Below are positions 43,772-56,100 of a stretch of 64,000 nt of DNA, one piece after another. This DNA comes from Bombardia bombarda (taxonomy: Eukaryota > Ascomycota > Sordariomycetes > Sordariales > Lasiosphaeriaceae): assembly GCA_030512295.1 (NCBI GenBank), contig JAULSR010000002.1, positions 9,796,001-9,860,000 on the forward strand, read 5' to 3'. Every line of letters starts with the position of its first letter. Within the stretch, counting starts at the first letter, position 1. The notes under the pieces were generated by a model. It saw only the letters and a program-made list of their open reading frames with translations. It was not told where the DNA came from and made no database searches. A program made the position numbers and the translations under genes.

Positions 43772-45398
43772 CGTGGGCGATCAGAGCTGTTGTCGAGATG
43801 GCGGCGGTTTGGCTCGACGGACACGCGCCATTCAGGGTAGCACAGGATGCCGTTTCACCTCTGCATCAGTAAAGCCGGCGGGAATTGCACCCAATGTGTT
43901 GCGTCGAAAACGGTAGATGACTGAGAAGCGGCGGGGAGACTTTGATGGTGATGGGAAATCAGGAAATCGGAAATGGAGATGCGAACGTCGAGACAAAGAT
44001 TACAGGGCGGTGCGGTGCCTAGCAGGCCAGATTGATAGGTAAGGTATGTACCTGAGGGTACCTATGGGGGGTAGTGCGACAGTGCGGCAGTGCATGCGAG
44101 CATTTACGCAGTAGAATAGGTGGGCGGTGGAAAAAAGGGCGGGGCCTTGCTGGAGGCACGTGCCTTCTGCGCTATGTCTGCCCTGCACCGGTGGCGGGGT
44201 CACATCGCAACTTCCGGATGGTTCACGCTTCCCAGAAGGCAAGTCATTCAGTCGCGCAGTGATTGGTCTACCATCGAATCCCGCTCTATCATGGAAAATC
44301 CGATATTTGAGAGTTGTTAGAATGGCTGCCTTGTGAAATCAAACTGTCTCAACGGAGGTGGGGCCAGTCGTTAGGCCAGTCGTTAGGTCCCTGACGAGCA
44401 GAGGCTGAAACAACATTCACTCGCCTGAAAGACAGATTGGATAGTCTGACGTGGGGTACGCCCTCATTTTTCCTAGCATCTACACCATCAGAAATCTACA
44501 AATCGGAAATCTACAAACATTGCCATACCCGACAGGCTGACGTTCAACCCGCTGCATCGGAATTTGCGTGCCTTCAAGACCGTAAATTTGCCTAGAAGAG
44601 CATCCGGATAGCGTAGAGATAGGGAAATTCTTGTGCTGACTAGCTAGCGCTCCGCATTCTGGATGGATGCACGCGGGCACACAACGCAGCGAGCAGCACT
44701 GATTGATTGTAAGTACCTACTGTGTAAAGCTCGATGACGTGCGTGGATGCGACTGCGTCACGCTAAAATATTGGAGAGCATGTCCAAAAGCAAGCTCCCA
44801 ACAACCGTGACGTTGCGCCCAGATGGAAGAAGTCGGACCAAGACAAAGAGATACCCATGGGTGATATTCCAAACTATTTACCTCACCAATTTGTTTCCTG
44901 TTTCAACTCCATCCATTTCAAATCACATCGCGCTTTTGTGTTCTTTTGCGGATTCCCAAAAGTTTCATGTCCTGAGAGAAGCCCCGCTGACCCAAGGCAA
45001 AGCGCACCCCTTGCATTTCAAGTCTTCGCTTAGGTGCCCAAACGGGGACCCCAAACGGCAGCGACGTCCTGAGCCGGAGTGAACCTTGGCAGTGACATCG
45101 TCCGAGCTTGTTAGGTCCCGTCCATTTTCTGGCTTGGTCTACAGCAGTCAGTCCATTGCGACTGCAACTACCTCGCACCTTCTACGCTTGACGACTTCCA
45201 TTTCCCTCCCGCGTCAAAGACGCCAGAAGAACCCCAGAAGAACCCCAGAACAAACACGCGCGCCAAAGACACCCACGAGCTCCGCGAGCTCTCTCAATGA
45301 GCGCTTTCCAGCACACATCTTGGTAGCACAACAAAGCAGCTTCTGTCAGCCTGGCGCTGCATCATCTGCACCACCTGCAACACCTCCAATCTCCCACC
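43772..45398. promoter_or_regulatory. divergent intergenic region
   Basis: This 1.6-kb gap lies between divergent starts of Doa10 (-) and the hoxa13-like gene (+). It contains short direct repeats, for example GGCCAGTCGTTA twice near 44363-44388, a GGTACC cluster at about 44041-44062, and an AGAAGAACCCC repeat near 45226-45250. No gene is supported. Confidence 0.45.
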
Positions 45399-48300
45399 AT
45401 GGAGGAGTCCAACGGGAATCCAAAAGGCGCCAAGTTCGTCAACGGCATCAATGGCAACATCAAGCCGACAATCAACGGCCACGCAGTCGGGCCCAGGAGA
45501 ATCAAGACTGCCAGCGGGCCCGGTCTCGTTGCCCGGAGTTTCAACATTGCGGCCAGGTAAGCAGCATGCATGGCGACGCCAATTCACCCGCCTTGTCATT
45601 CCGTCTACCATAGAATTGTGCTGACTATCGCGTTCCCAGGCTTCTCACATGGTACTCCATCTTAAGCATCCTCTTTAGATGCCCCGCCTCACTCGACGCG
45701 TGCGACGAGTCCTCTCCGCAAATCTGCAAGCCATACTTTCAGCTGAAGCAGACTGTGACGCCCCATCTCGAGCCCTACTACGACACTTATGCGGCGCCGT
45801 ATGTTGATTTGGTCCGGCCCTACTATAACACCGTCGACCAGGCTGTCATTGCGCCGAGCTGGGGCTATGCAAAGAAGATTGGCGCTCCCAGGATACACCA
45901 GGCCCAGGTCTACAGCCAGGCGCAATGGGAGAAGACCGTCCAACCCCAGATCGTCAAGTACCAGCAACTTGCCAAAACCCAGTACGACCAGAGTCTCGGC
46001 CCCCATGTCAGCCAGCTGTCCACCGCTGTCGGTCCATACTACGAAATTGCTCGGACAAACGCCCTGCAAACCTACCACGAGCTGCTGCTGCCATCATACG
46101 AATATGTCCAGCCCTACGCCACACGCAGCTATCAGGTGGCGTCTGTCTTTACTGCCGGAACCGTTGTCCCGTCGGCTATTTGGGCCTGGAACAAAACCTA
46201 CGTCTTTCTTGACGGAACCGTTTGGCCACAACTGAGAGTCATTTATGTAGAGAATGTTGAGCCCCAGCTGGTCAAGATCGGCCAACGCCTGGGTCGCCAC
46301 AACAGTGGGAAAAAGACAGTCCCCAAGTCGCCCACCGACGCCTCCGCAAGGTTTGTCTCTGTAGCTTAGCCACGTCCATCGTCGTCAATCTTGCTAACTG
46401 GAACTAGTTCGCTCGCCAAGATCGCATCTTCCTTCACAAAGCCCACAGTGTCGGCCTCTACGTCCGTCGCTTCAACGACATCACTCACGAAGCCCTCAGC
46501 GAGCGTGACCCGGGAAAATATACAGGCACAGGAGAAGGAGCACGTCGCTCCCGAGTCTGGCAGGACTAGGTCAACGGCGGAGCAGGTCTCTCCCCCAGAG
46601 GTTGATGAGGCACTTGAGAGCGAAGACCCCCACCGCCGTACCGCCCGTGAGACGGTTGCTGCGGATCTCAAGGACTGGCAGGAGAGATATGCCAAGGCTG
46701 CCGATGAGGGAGCTTCCGAAATCGATCAGCGAGTCCAGGAGATCTCCAAGAGGATGATTCGTCGAAATGCAAAGGTCACGGGCAAGTCGCTCCTTGAGCA
46801 GCTGCAGTCCAGCGTTGTGTCGGAGATGGTCACGCTTCGCCGTGATATTCTCCAGGCTGTGAATGCAGTGAGCAAGGAAGACATCGCGCTTGAGAAAGGC
46901 AAGGAACAAGTGGTCGCGGCTGTACGTCGCGCGGGTATGGCGGTCAAGGAAAAGGCACAAGATGTGCGCAACTGGCGCGAGAGCTACGAGGCCGAGATGC
47001 AGATGGCCATCACCAAAGCAGCCGAAACCCACTTCGCCATTCTCGAGAACATCAGAGATCTCGCTCTTCAGAAGATTGGCATGAAATGGGCATGGATGGA
47101 TGGCGTCACCTACAAGGACTGGGCCAAGTACCATCTACTCAAGAGCCGGTTTGAGGAATGGAAGGATGATCTGGAGAACCTGATCGTAACTCATCCCAGC
47201 CTTGAGGCAGCACAGATTGAGGGAGCCAATGTCGAGGACGAGGCCATGGAGATCGCTGCCTCTGCCGCCAAGGAACTTGCACGCCTGAAGCAAGTGGCCA
47301 GCTGGAAGCTTGTGGCCGGCGATGACACACCCGAGTTTGACAGCACATTGATGCAGCAAGCTGCTGAGGCCGCAGAGTCCGCCAAGCTCGCTGCTGCGAA
47401 CATCATCAACAGCGTCGAGGAGTCTGCAGGCGATGTCAAGGAGGCGGTCGTGGAGAAGGTTGAGGAAGGCGTTAGCGTTGCAACCGAAGCTGCGATTGAA
47501 GCCACAGATGCCGTCAAGAACGCCAAGGATGCAATTGTCGAGCAGGCCGAGAAGGTCGCAGAATCCGTCACAGGGGTCGCCTCTGTAGCGTCAACTGAGG
47601 CTGCGGCACCTCTTGCATCTGAGGTGCTCTCTCATGTTGTTGAGCCTGTTTCCGGGGAGACGTCCACTGCAGATGAGGCCAACCCAAAGCATACCAAATC
47701 CACCGACAACGCCCGGCCCGATCTTGCCTCTGCCATCATTCTGGAAGAAACACCCATCGTTTCTGGTGACATCAGTGAGTTCGAGAAAACCGGTCCTGCA
47801 CCAGTCGAACTGCCTGTCGAGAATGAGGAGCTGGACGAGCCTGAAGTCGCTTCAGAAGATGAGCTACCTACTGCAACCGCGACAGCGTCCATCAAGTCTG
47901 CTTTCCTCGGCGCCGCAGCACAGTCTGTCCCCACCCGCAAGCCCATCCTAGAAGGTTATGAAGACATCCCCGTTGCGTTCGAGTCGATGAGGGATGACTT
48001 GAAGTCCGCATACTCGGCAGCCATGTCTGGCGCAAACGAGCAATACTCGCATGCGCTCTCTATTGTCTCGGTACAGATCCACGGCACACCCCAGCCGATG
48101 CATCAGCAGATGTTGGCATCAGTAACCTCTGCATATAGCAACGCCATGGCTTCAGCAAGCTCTCGTATGGACGTGGCCCTGAAAATGGCTTCGGAGCAAT
48201 ACGCCGGAACCCCGACCACCAAGAACATCTTGCCCACCGCGGTTTCTCTGCCTACCATACCATCTGTTGATTGGGCGTCTGTTGAGTCCATTGCCTCCCA

Positions 48301-49393
48301 GAGGCTTCAGGAGGGTCGCGCCTGGGCTGAGGAGCAGTACGAGAGCGCCAAGATTGCTATCGGTCTTGCTACCCCTACACCCTCAACGCCGTCGGAACAT
48401 GTGAGCCAATTGCTGGAAAACGCCAGGTATAACTACTATGCTGGACTTGGTGTAGCCCATGCCAGGTACTCTGACTTCATGGCTGCTGCATCTTTGGCCT
48501 TGAGCTCTGTAACTGCTACACCCACACCCACTGATCTTGCCGGTTCCGCCTCTTCAATTGCGTCCGTCGCCAGTGAATCTGCCGCCTCGGCAGCATCTGC
48601 TGTGGGTGACAATGTCTCTTCAGCTGCCGCCGCCGCGTATGACAATGCGTATGCTGCCGCAGTGGCAGGTTACGACAACGCTGCGTCCGCTGCGTCTGCC
48701 GGATATGACAACGCTGCTTCTATCGCAGACAAGGTTGCAGAGGCTGCTTCGGCTGGGTATGACAACGCTGCATCCGCCGCTTCCGCTGGATACGAGAACG
48801 CCGCCTCTATCGCAGACGAGATTGCCGAATCTGCTTCTTCGGTTGCGTCTGCTGTGGGAGATAATGTGTCTTCGGCCGCCGCCGCCGGATATGAAAACGT
48901 TTCCGCGGCTGCTGCAGCTGGCTACGATGGTGCTGCCTCGGCGGCTGGCAAGGTTGGGGAGTCATGGGATGTCGTCGTCACCAAGATTAGCATACAGGTC
49001 TACGGCGAGCCGACTCCTACACCGTGGTATGCGAGTGTTGCGAGTGTTTACGGCGCCGCCGGAGATGGTGCAGCATCTGTCACCAGCGTCGCGGGCTCTT
49101 ACGCTTCCACTGCTTCTGATGAGGCCTCAAAACAGTATGCTGTAGTCAGCAGCATTTTATCAGAGCTCGTTGTCGGGAAGGAGCCCACCTTTTCAGAAAG
49201 TGTCTTCTCCCGGCTGAGCGCAGCCTATGTAACAGGCGCGTCCTCCGCGTCCAGCCTCGCCAGTGCCGCCCAAGCTTCGGCGGGATCGGCCGCCGACTTA
49301 GCGGGCGATGTTGTTAAGAGCATAGGTGACAAAGTCGCCAGCGCTGCGAGCGAAGCAACCGAGGCAGTTAAACATGCCAAGGACGAACTTTGA
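45399..49393 (+). CDS. large repetitive fungal protein of the family often mislabelled 'transcription factor hoxa13', 1284 aa, 3 exons
   Basis: Exons 45399-45556, 45640-46350 and 46408-49393, GT..AG, in phase. Residues 1-52 are hydrophilic. A hydrophobic segment (LLTWYSILSILFRC) around residues 53-66 looks like a signal anchor. Next comes a Tyr/Pro/Gln-rich region (HLEPYYDTYAAPYVDLVRPYY) and a second hydrophobic stretch near VASVFTAGTVVPSAIWAW. Long charged helices follow (residues ~350-600). The last ~450 residues are Ala/Ser-rich with repeated AGYDNAASAAS-type units. There is no homeodomain, so the 'hoxa13' name in fungal databases is a mislabel. An ER, endomembrane or mitochondrial-associated location is possible. 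Function is unknown. Confidence 0.82.
48596..48960. repeat. degenerate tandem repeat coding for Ala/Ser/Tyr/Asp units
   Basis: About 10 imperfect copies of a 30-36-bp unit encode AGYDNAASAAS variants, interspersed with SVASAVGDNVSSAAA copies. They lie within the third exon of the hoxa13-like gene. Confidence 0.7.
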
Positions 49394-50655
49394 AGACGAG
49401 CTCAAGGAAAGTTATGCGCGGTCTGTCTGCGATGGTGCATCTCCTAAATCGTCGATCACTACCACAATGCAGCGAGGAGATAGACGTGTCCGCCCACCTA
49501 CGCGCGGATGGATGGATGGATACAAGATATAATGATAATTCCATGTACGGCGTTAAACCCAGCGCAACAATTGAGAATCGAAGAAAGAATGGAAATGGTG
49601 GGCTGGTGGTCGTTGTGCGACTTGCAAAAAACGGTTACTGGGGAGCGTGGCGGATGGGATTTGGATTCTGAGACTTTGGTGTTTAGCGAACAGTCAATGA
49701 GCGACACGAGACGAGATAAGAAAGGATGAGCCAGGATGAGATGGCTTTTCCAACGAGTGGCAGGATGATCAAATCAAAGAGTGGGAAGATTTTGGTTTCT
49801 TTGTGTGTACGACTTAGCTATATACCCACTCACTTAACTTGACACATCTGCCTACTTCCTCTTATCACTGCGTCTTGTCTATCACTCATTCTATACTTTT
49901 TATTTCTTTCTCTTCTGTTTTCTTTCTTGTTTTCTTGGTATTTTAGTTCGTATATTATCTCATGCGTTGTTTCTTATTGTTTGTTTAAAGTAGGTACCTT
50001 AGTTACGATCAATGAGTTAAAAGGGACCTAAGATACACCTCAAACCGGAATGTTGTAACCTTATGTATTGGTAGCACTACATACGATACCCAGGTACTAA
50101 TCATCGACATTCTGAAGGTTTCAAAGTTCTGTATTCAGTAAATATTTAAATGTCGATCAAATGAGGGAGAGATTTGATGATGTTGTTTTTGGTCCTGCAT
50201 TTATACATGACAGTTACTTCAATATGGGTTTTCTTTTCCGTGATGTACACAGTCCAGATTGCGGTGTATCTATACAAGATATTACTAATGGCATTAAAAA
50301 CTGTACAAATATAAATAAGGTAGAAACCACCCTGGACAATTTCTATGACACAAACCAGTTAGGCGTATTTAAATTCATTGATAATTATTTACACGAAAAG
50401 TTAAAACCTCCATTTTCTTTTCTATTAATAATAAGTACAATCGAAACGAATCATTAAACCAACCAGCCAGCCAGCTAGCTAATCCCCACTATCCTCAATG
50501 GTAGGAAGGGTCTCAGTTTATTAAGTCCACCTTTGACATTTGTCCCTTATTGCTTTTAGCTCTATCCAGTCCACAACCCCGTGTACGGATATATGTGTTC
50601 ACCCCACCCCATTGTTGCATGTCTAGGTAATCAAGCAGCATTATTGAACTTTTCA
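49394..50655. other. convergent 3' regions, AT-rich
   Basis: This lies between the hoxa13-like stop (+) and the desaturase stop (-). A C/T-rich tract at about 49850-49950 is followed by an AT-rich stretch with one 98-codon open frame (50161-50457). It contains a GGTACC motif near 49992-50001. Confidence 0.4.
50161..50457 (+). CDS. hypothetical AT-rich small ORF, 98 aa
   Basis: An ATG at 50161 opens a 98-codon frame (MRERFDDVVFGPAFIHD...) with a protein-like mix of residues. Codons are AT-rich, unlike the neighbouring genes. A pyrimidine-rich, promoter-like tract lies about 220 bp upstream. No motif or family is recognised. It could be a chance frame in AT-rich DNA, a foreign fragment or a decayed gene. 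Confidence 0.25.
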   Translation: MRERFDDVVFGPAFIHDSYFNMGFLFRDVHSPDCGVSIQDITNGIKNCTNINKVETTLDNFYDTNQLGVFKFIDNYLHEKLKPPFSFLLIISTIETNH

Positions 50656-51975
50656 TCATAGAGACTTAGGTTCATCTTCTTTGAGCAACCTTGTTGGCAG
50701 CTTTGACCCGGCCGGCGGTAGCTTGTACTTCTTCCTGATTTCTTCCTCAGTAAATGCCCTGGTATGCCTCCTCAGCATCGCCGCGCGCTCCTCAAGCGTC
50801 ATAGCGATCTGCTCCTTTCCAATTGGTACTAGGCATTTGGCGAGATGCACGTAATCCTTGGAGAGGAGCTTGATTGTGACCATCAAATAGTCAATGTCGT
50901 GGAAGACGAGGGCTTGCTGGCGGGCGTACTCGTGCTTGCCCTGCAGGAAGGCGGCAGGGTGGTCGCGCCAGTGACGCAGCGGGTTGAGATGGTGCGACGT
51001 GTGGTAGCCGTCGTTGAAGCAGAGGCGGTTGCTAGCCACGTCGACGAGGGTCACGCTGGAGCGGTAGTCGGAGTCGGGCTCGTCCTCGTCGACGAAGGCG
51101 TGCTGCGCCCAGTTGCCCGTCATAAGTGCGAGCCGCATACCGACGAGAGGGATGACGAAGACGAAGACGGTTGCAGGCTTGCTGACCAGGTGGTACATGG
51201 CAAGAATGAGGACATAGCTGCCCAACTCACAGGCGAGACACTTGAAGCCAAGGGCTGTCTTGTTGGTGCGGAAGAAGTAACGCGGCAGCTCGAACCAGAC
51301 GCCGACGAGGAAGCGGCCGACGTAGAGGGCGAAGTGGCGGATGCTGTCGCGCTGGTAGCGGATGGTGCTGCTGAGATCGTTGGGTCCGTTGCCTTCGACG
51401 TGGTGGTGCTTGACATGGTGGAAGTAGTATGAGTTCCATGTATGACCCATGAGCAGATCCATGACATAGGGGAAGAAGTTGTCAAAGACACCGAAGCGCT
51501 TGGCGAGCACGCCGTGGCCATGGATGTGCTGGTGTTTGAGCAGCGTGTAGGGGCCCATGTAGAAGCCCTGCATGGCGATGTGGCAGAGTGCGTGCAGGTA
51601 GGTGAAGTGGAAGTAGAGAAGAATGGCGGACGGGAGTGAAGTTGAGAAGTAGAGGAACAGGTGAGTCAGGAGAACTACATCGGTCTCGACGCGCACGATG
51701 TGGCGGCCCCACGAGACGTAGCTCTCAAACAGGCGCTTCAAGAAGCCGGGAAGGGCGGAGGAGCGGATCTCATCGTTCTCGATGGTGGTGAACACCATAG
51801 GGTCGAAGCGCGCATCCTTGGGGTCGTTGAAGGCTTTCAGAGTCGAGATGGTTTCCTTCAGAGAGGCCTCATCGTCGGCGGCGGATGTGGATGTGATCTC
51901 GGCGCTCAGTTGCTGCAGGACGAGCCGATCGGCAGTCGTGAGCCGGGCATCGTAGACAACTCCCGACGCTCCCAT
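50656..51975 (-). CDS. fatty acid desaturase family protein, 439 aa
   Basis: Single exon with ATG at 51975 and a stop at 50656. The three histidine boxes of membrane desaturases/hydroxylases are present: KHQHIHGHG, FHHVKHHHVEG and DGYHTSHHLNP. They are separated by hydrophobic helices (VVLLTHLFLYFSTSLPSAILLYF and YVLILAMYHLVSKPATVFVFVIPLVGMRL). These boxes bind the diiron centre. The enzyme should act on an acyl chain at the ER membrane. There is no fused cytochrome b5 domain. The specificity (delta position or hydroxylation) cannot be read from sequence. The protein begins with a hydrophilic ~95-residue part. Confidence 0.88.
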   Translation of the reverse strand: MGASGVVYDARLTTADRLVLQQLSAEITSTSAADDEASLKETISTLKAFNDPKDARFDPMVFTTIENDEIRSSALPGFLKRLFESYVSWGRHIVRVETDVVLLTHLFLYFSTSLPSAILLYFHFTYLHALCHIAMQGFYMGPYTLLKHQHIHGHGVLAKRFGVFDNFFPYVMDLLMGHTWNSYYFHHVKHHHVEGNGPNDLSSTIRYQRDSIRHFALYVGRFLVGVWFELPRYFFRTNKTALGFKCLACELGSYVLILAMYHLVSKPATVFVFVIPLVGMRLALMTGNWAQHAFVDEDEPDSDYRSSVTLVDVASNRLCFNDGYHTSHHLNPLRHWRDHPAAFLQGKHEYARQQALVFHDIDYLMVTIKLLSKDYVHLAKCLVPIGKEQIAMTLEERAAMLRRHTRAFTEEEIRKKYKLPPAGSKLPTRLLKEDEPKSL

Positions 51976-53115
51976 GATGGAGTGACCCGGTACGATGGAT
52001 GGGACGAAAGGAGGGAGGGCGTGGGGGGAAGCGGACGAGATCTAGGTTGAAGGGTCGTCCTGGTGATCTGCGCCCTGCATGAGTATTAGGTCTGTAGTAG
52101 ACACCGATACAGAATACCTGTGAGCAATGCAGGAAGAATGGTGGCAGTGGTATATAGTCGGTTGAAAACATGAAGAAAATGGGGTTGCTAAAGAAGACTA
52201 TTCCAGGTAAGGTGAGGCAATGTGCGAGTACCTAGTTGGTGTAGCACTCGACAGCAACTGAACGCGTGCGCGGCGTGGCGTGAGTGAGTGGGTGTGGGTT
52301 AGGTTCCATGGGATGCGCTGCAATGACGGGAAGGCAGTGCAGCTTTAGCGGGCAGCATTTGCTGTTGCGTGGGTCTAGGCGCGACACGAGAGGAGAGCGA
52401 GATTTATTCCACGGATACTATTCGGTGCTAGCGTCGTACGCAGAGAGGAGTGGATGATTTGGGGACTTGGGCGAGAGTTATTTCTTCCTCGAGCGGGTCG
52501 CCCCTGACCGGGTGGGGTCTGTAGGTCTGTAAAGTTCCGCAATCGTCTGCGCGGGAACGAGACTTCCAACCTGAGTTCCAAGTCCAACAGTGGACTGTGC
52601 GGTAAAGGTTGGCCCCTGACTTGGCCGCAGGGTTTAGTGCAGAGCTGACGGTAAAGACTAAGTGTTAGCGTACTGAGAAATGCAATTTCATCTTTAACAG
52701 GTGCAACATCTTTAAAAAGGGGGACTGAGATGGAGTGGCATAATGACCCACTGAGGAAAAAAGGTACTTGTGATCCTGTCCTCGATTGCAAGTGCACGAG
52801 TACACGAAAATCTTTGACGCGGGGTTCTGTAAATATTTACCAGATGGAAGATAGAAGACGAGAGACAGGGAATGAGTGATTACTCATGGGGAATTAAAGG
52901 CGTGGAACGGCAGGGGTTAAACGGTGACAGGGGTACGCAAACATCAGAGAAGGAGAACATGGGATGAATGGCAGTCCGCATTCGGCCATGCAGTCAAAAG
53001 GGGCACCAAAACGTCAAACTTCTCATCCAAGAGAACTTATGCGGTACAGGTGCGTTTGTATATCCAACGCGCGTACACAATCTAGACTCATAAATATCCA
53101 ATACCCAGCCAGTCA
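51976..53115. promoter_or_regulatory. intergenic, desaturase promoter
   Basis: No gene is seen. The left part is the upstream region of the desaturase gene. The right end is the 3' region of the HeLo-pseudokinase-protease gene. Confidence 0.4.
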
Positions 53116-56100
53116 TCAAGTGATTCCCCATTGTCCTAGCCCCATAGGAAAACCATGTTCGCTCAAATGCAACTGCTTGATGTCGCTAGCCAGCTCAACC
53201 TCAACGCCTTCGTCATATGAGTTATCGTCGTCGTCGTTGTCATTGTCGCCATCATCATTGTCAATCCCGGACGGCCGCTTATATGAACCTCTCTGGCTCA
53301 GCCTCTGATGACCGTCCTTGTCCTCACGTCGTTGCCGCTTCTCCTTTCGTTGGCGTCCAGGTATCATCGCAAGTGCCTCGCTACCTTCTTCCTGTAGTTC
53401 TTCACGTATTCCGCTGTTAAGTATCGTGCTGGCGCGACTAATATCCGTCACTCTGCTCTCCCTCCGACGCCATTTCTCAGCACTGGACACCAGTAATTCG
53501 CCCCCAGGCAGTCTTATCTCGACTGCCTCCACCGTTTCTGCGATATCGAGTAGCAGCACGTCCATTGGGCAGATGTATGCCACTCTCTTGCGCCCACTCC
53601 ACGCCAAGATATGTCCGCAGACCTGTCCATGGTCGCGCTCAACCACCCACGCCCCACTGTCCCCGGGGATGCCCATGGACGGCAGCCGTCTTGACCCGCC
53701 TTCGTTGGTGCTTCTGGACGGTGTGCCTGATACCTGATAGGTGTGGCTTGCCGACTTGCGGCCGTAGATCTTGACCAGCGTAATAGTCGGCAAGATCACC
53801 CCCGTCTGCAAACCACTTGTCCGTGCCATGCATTGCACCTGAAGACCCGGTAAGCTTCTGGCTGGAACGACTGAAGTGGGGTGGATTGTCGGCGTCGATA
53901 TGGAAGGTCTATCTGCAGCTCGCTTGGCTCGGGTGTTGGGAGACTGTGCGCAAGGAATCATGTTATCGTCAGGTTTTCGTATGTTCCTGAACTCGAAAAG
54001 TGCCCAGTCGATCTCGTGCAGCAGCCCATGCTCCATGCGTCTTCGAATGCCGCTAGATGCATATACCTCGCCGAGCCGATACGTGTCTATATGATCTTCG
54101 TCCTCTGTCTCGGCCGATGGGTAAAACCCGTCGGGAACGTCGTCTAGTGCAGGCTGTGTGACGATATAACCACCCCCACAACCAGGTTCGACACCCGGTA
54201 TGTCACCCTCCTCAGCATACTCTTCATCCTCCTCTTCCCCCTCATCATCAGAAGCCTCGCTGGTAATGGCAGACTCGGAAAATGCATCCGAATCCGAGTC
54301 GGAGAACTCGCACGCGTAGTCTTCGGCATCGCTGCTGTCAGGATCGGAGTCTGACCTTTGAGAGTGCTGTTGCTGTTGCTGTTGTTGAGCGGCATACCAT
54401 GCCGCGAGGTCTGGCACAGCCTCACTCTGAGGTCTGGCCATGCTCCTCGTTGAGTCTTCAGCAGCATCTTTGGTGTCGTGGTCCCGCTGAATTGGTTCAT
54501 CAAGCATGTGATGAACTGTCATTCCATACTGCTTATTATCAACCATGATCAGCCCACCGAAACTAACAGCGGGCAGATGGTTGGAGCCATTCCATGCGCC
54601 GATGCTAGCCCCATTTTGGGGTCGTTCCTGGTAATCCGGATTGGCAGCTACGTCTTGGTCAAGATTGCCGCCCTCGGGATTAGCCATGCTTCGCCCAGCA
54701 ACATCATTCCGCGAGCGCAGCACTCGGCCGTGGCACACTTTGAGCCTGAAGCCTGTCGTGCCGTCAAATAGAATGCCTAATTTCTTCTTCAGTATAGCCC
54801 GGACTTTGCTCACAGACGTGCACACTACTAATACGGTCGGCTTCGTTCGCTGCGGCGTCTCTCCAATGGATTCGAGCGAGATCTCGACAGACTCCGGGTT
54901 CTTGCGATAGAAATGGCGAAGCGCCAGGTCGATTTGTGGCATGAGGACCGTGTTCCACTGTTCGACGACATCTTGCGGTAAACATATCTGCGAATAAAGG
55001 CGCATCTTCACGGGCGGCGGTGCAACGGGGGGCTCGACAGTACCTTTCGATTTTGATGTCAGCATGATCTGGTGCCGTGAAGAAGCAATGTATTTACCTC
55101 GCGTTTGAAGCTGTGGTGGCTCCTCGGTCGTCTGCACGCTGCCCCACGTCTCTGTTCTTCCTAGTGATGGTGTCGGTGGCGCTGCGCCACGGGACTTGGA
55201 GGGACCTGCAAGCGATGTGGTGCTGAGGCGCACGTTGTCGGGCCGTCCCTCGCCTAGGTCATCGCCAAGCCGCTCCTCAAGGTTGCTTACGCCGTCGAGG
55301 ATGCAGCACGCCTCCAAGTACCGACTTGCTTTGAGCTGGACGTGATTCACGATCTGTTCGGTGGAATGGGCTCCTGTCATCTCCTGGTCCACCGCATTCC
55401 AGCACGTTTGGACAGCCTTGGTATAGAGCGTGCCACATCTGATCGCAAGCTGTTCAAAGACAGACTCGGGAATTTCAGGTGAGGCGGTGTCAGGCACAAT
55501 ATTATCGAGCTTGGTCCATAGGCCGATGGAGAGCAACACCATGGCCAGTGAATACAGGTCAAATGTTTTAGAGTCTGGGTTGGCCGCGAGTGGCGACTGG
55601 GCACTATTTCTTGGGTCTAGAGGATGCCTGTACAAGGAAAAAGGGGTCGAGGCATCTTGAGATTGCGGGTCTGAAAAGAGGTCAAAGGACGAGATCAGGG
55701 GTCTCCTGATGTCAACCTCGCCACGGTTCACTTCACTAACCTCAGGGTCGGTCCCCACAGCGTTGCAGAATGATATGTTATCATCCAAAAGATTGCCATG
55801 GGTGATGCCCCTGGCGTGCATGTCAAAGACTGTGTTGGCCAGATTTGAGGCAAGTCGAAACTTTGCCTCCAACTTGGGCTCAAAGTCCGGGCGCGCGAGT
55901 AGATCGGCCAAGGAGCACAAGTTATAGAGAGGATTCTGGGTGAGATGTTCGAACGAGACGGGATTAAAAGTCCGAGGGAATCTGTAGACCAGGCCGAACC
56001 GAGAGTTCTCCATGTCCTCGAAATAGCCCAACAGTCGAGGCAAGCCAGTCCAGGACCCCGGGGACCGTTGTGGTTCGGTTTGAAGGGCGGCCGACAGCCT

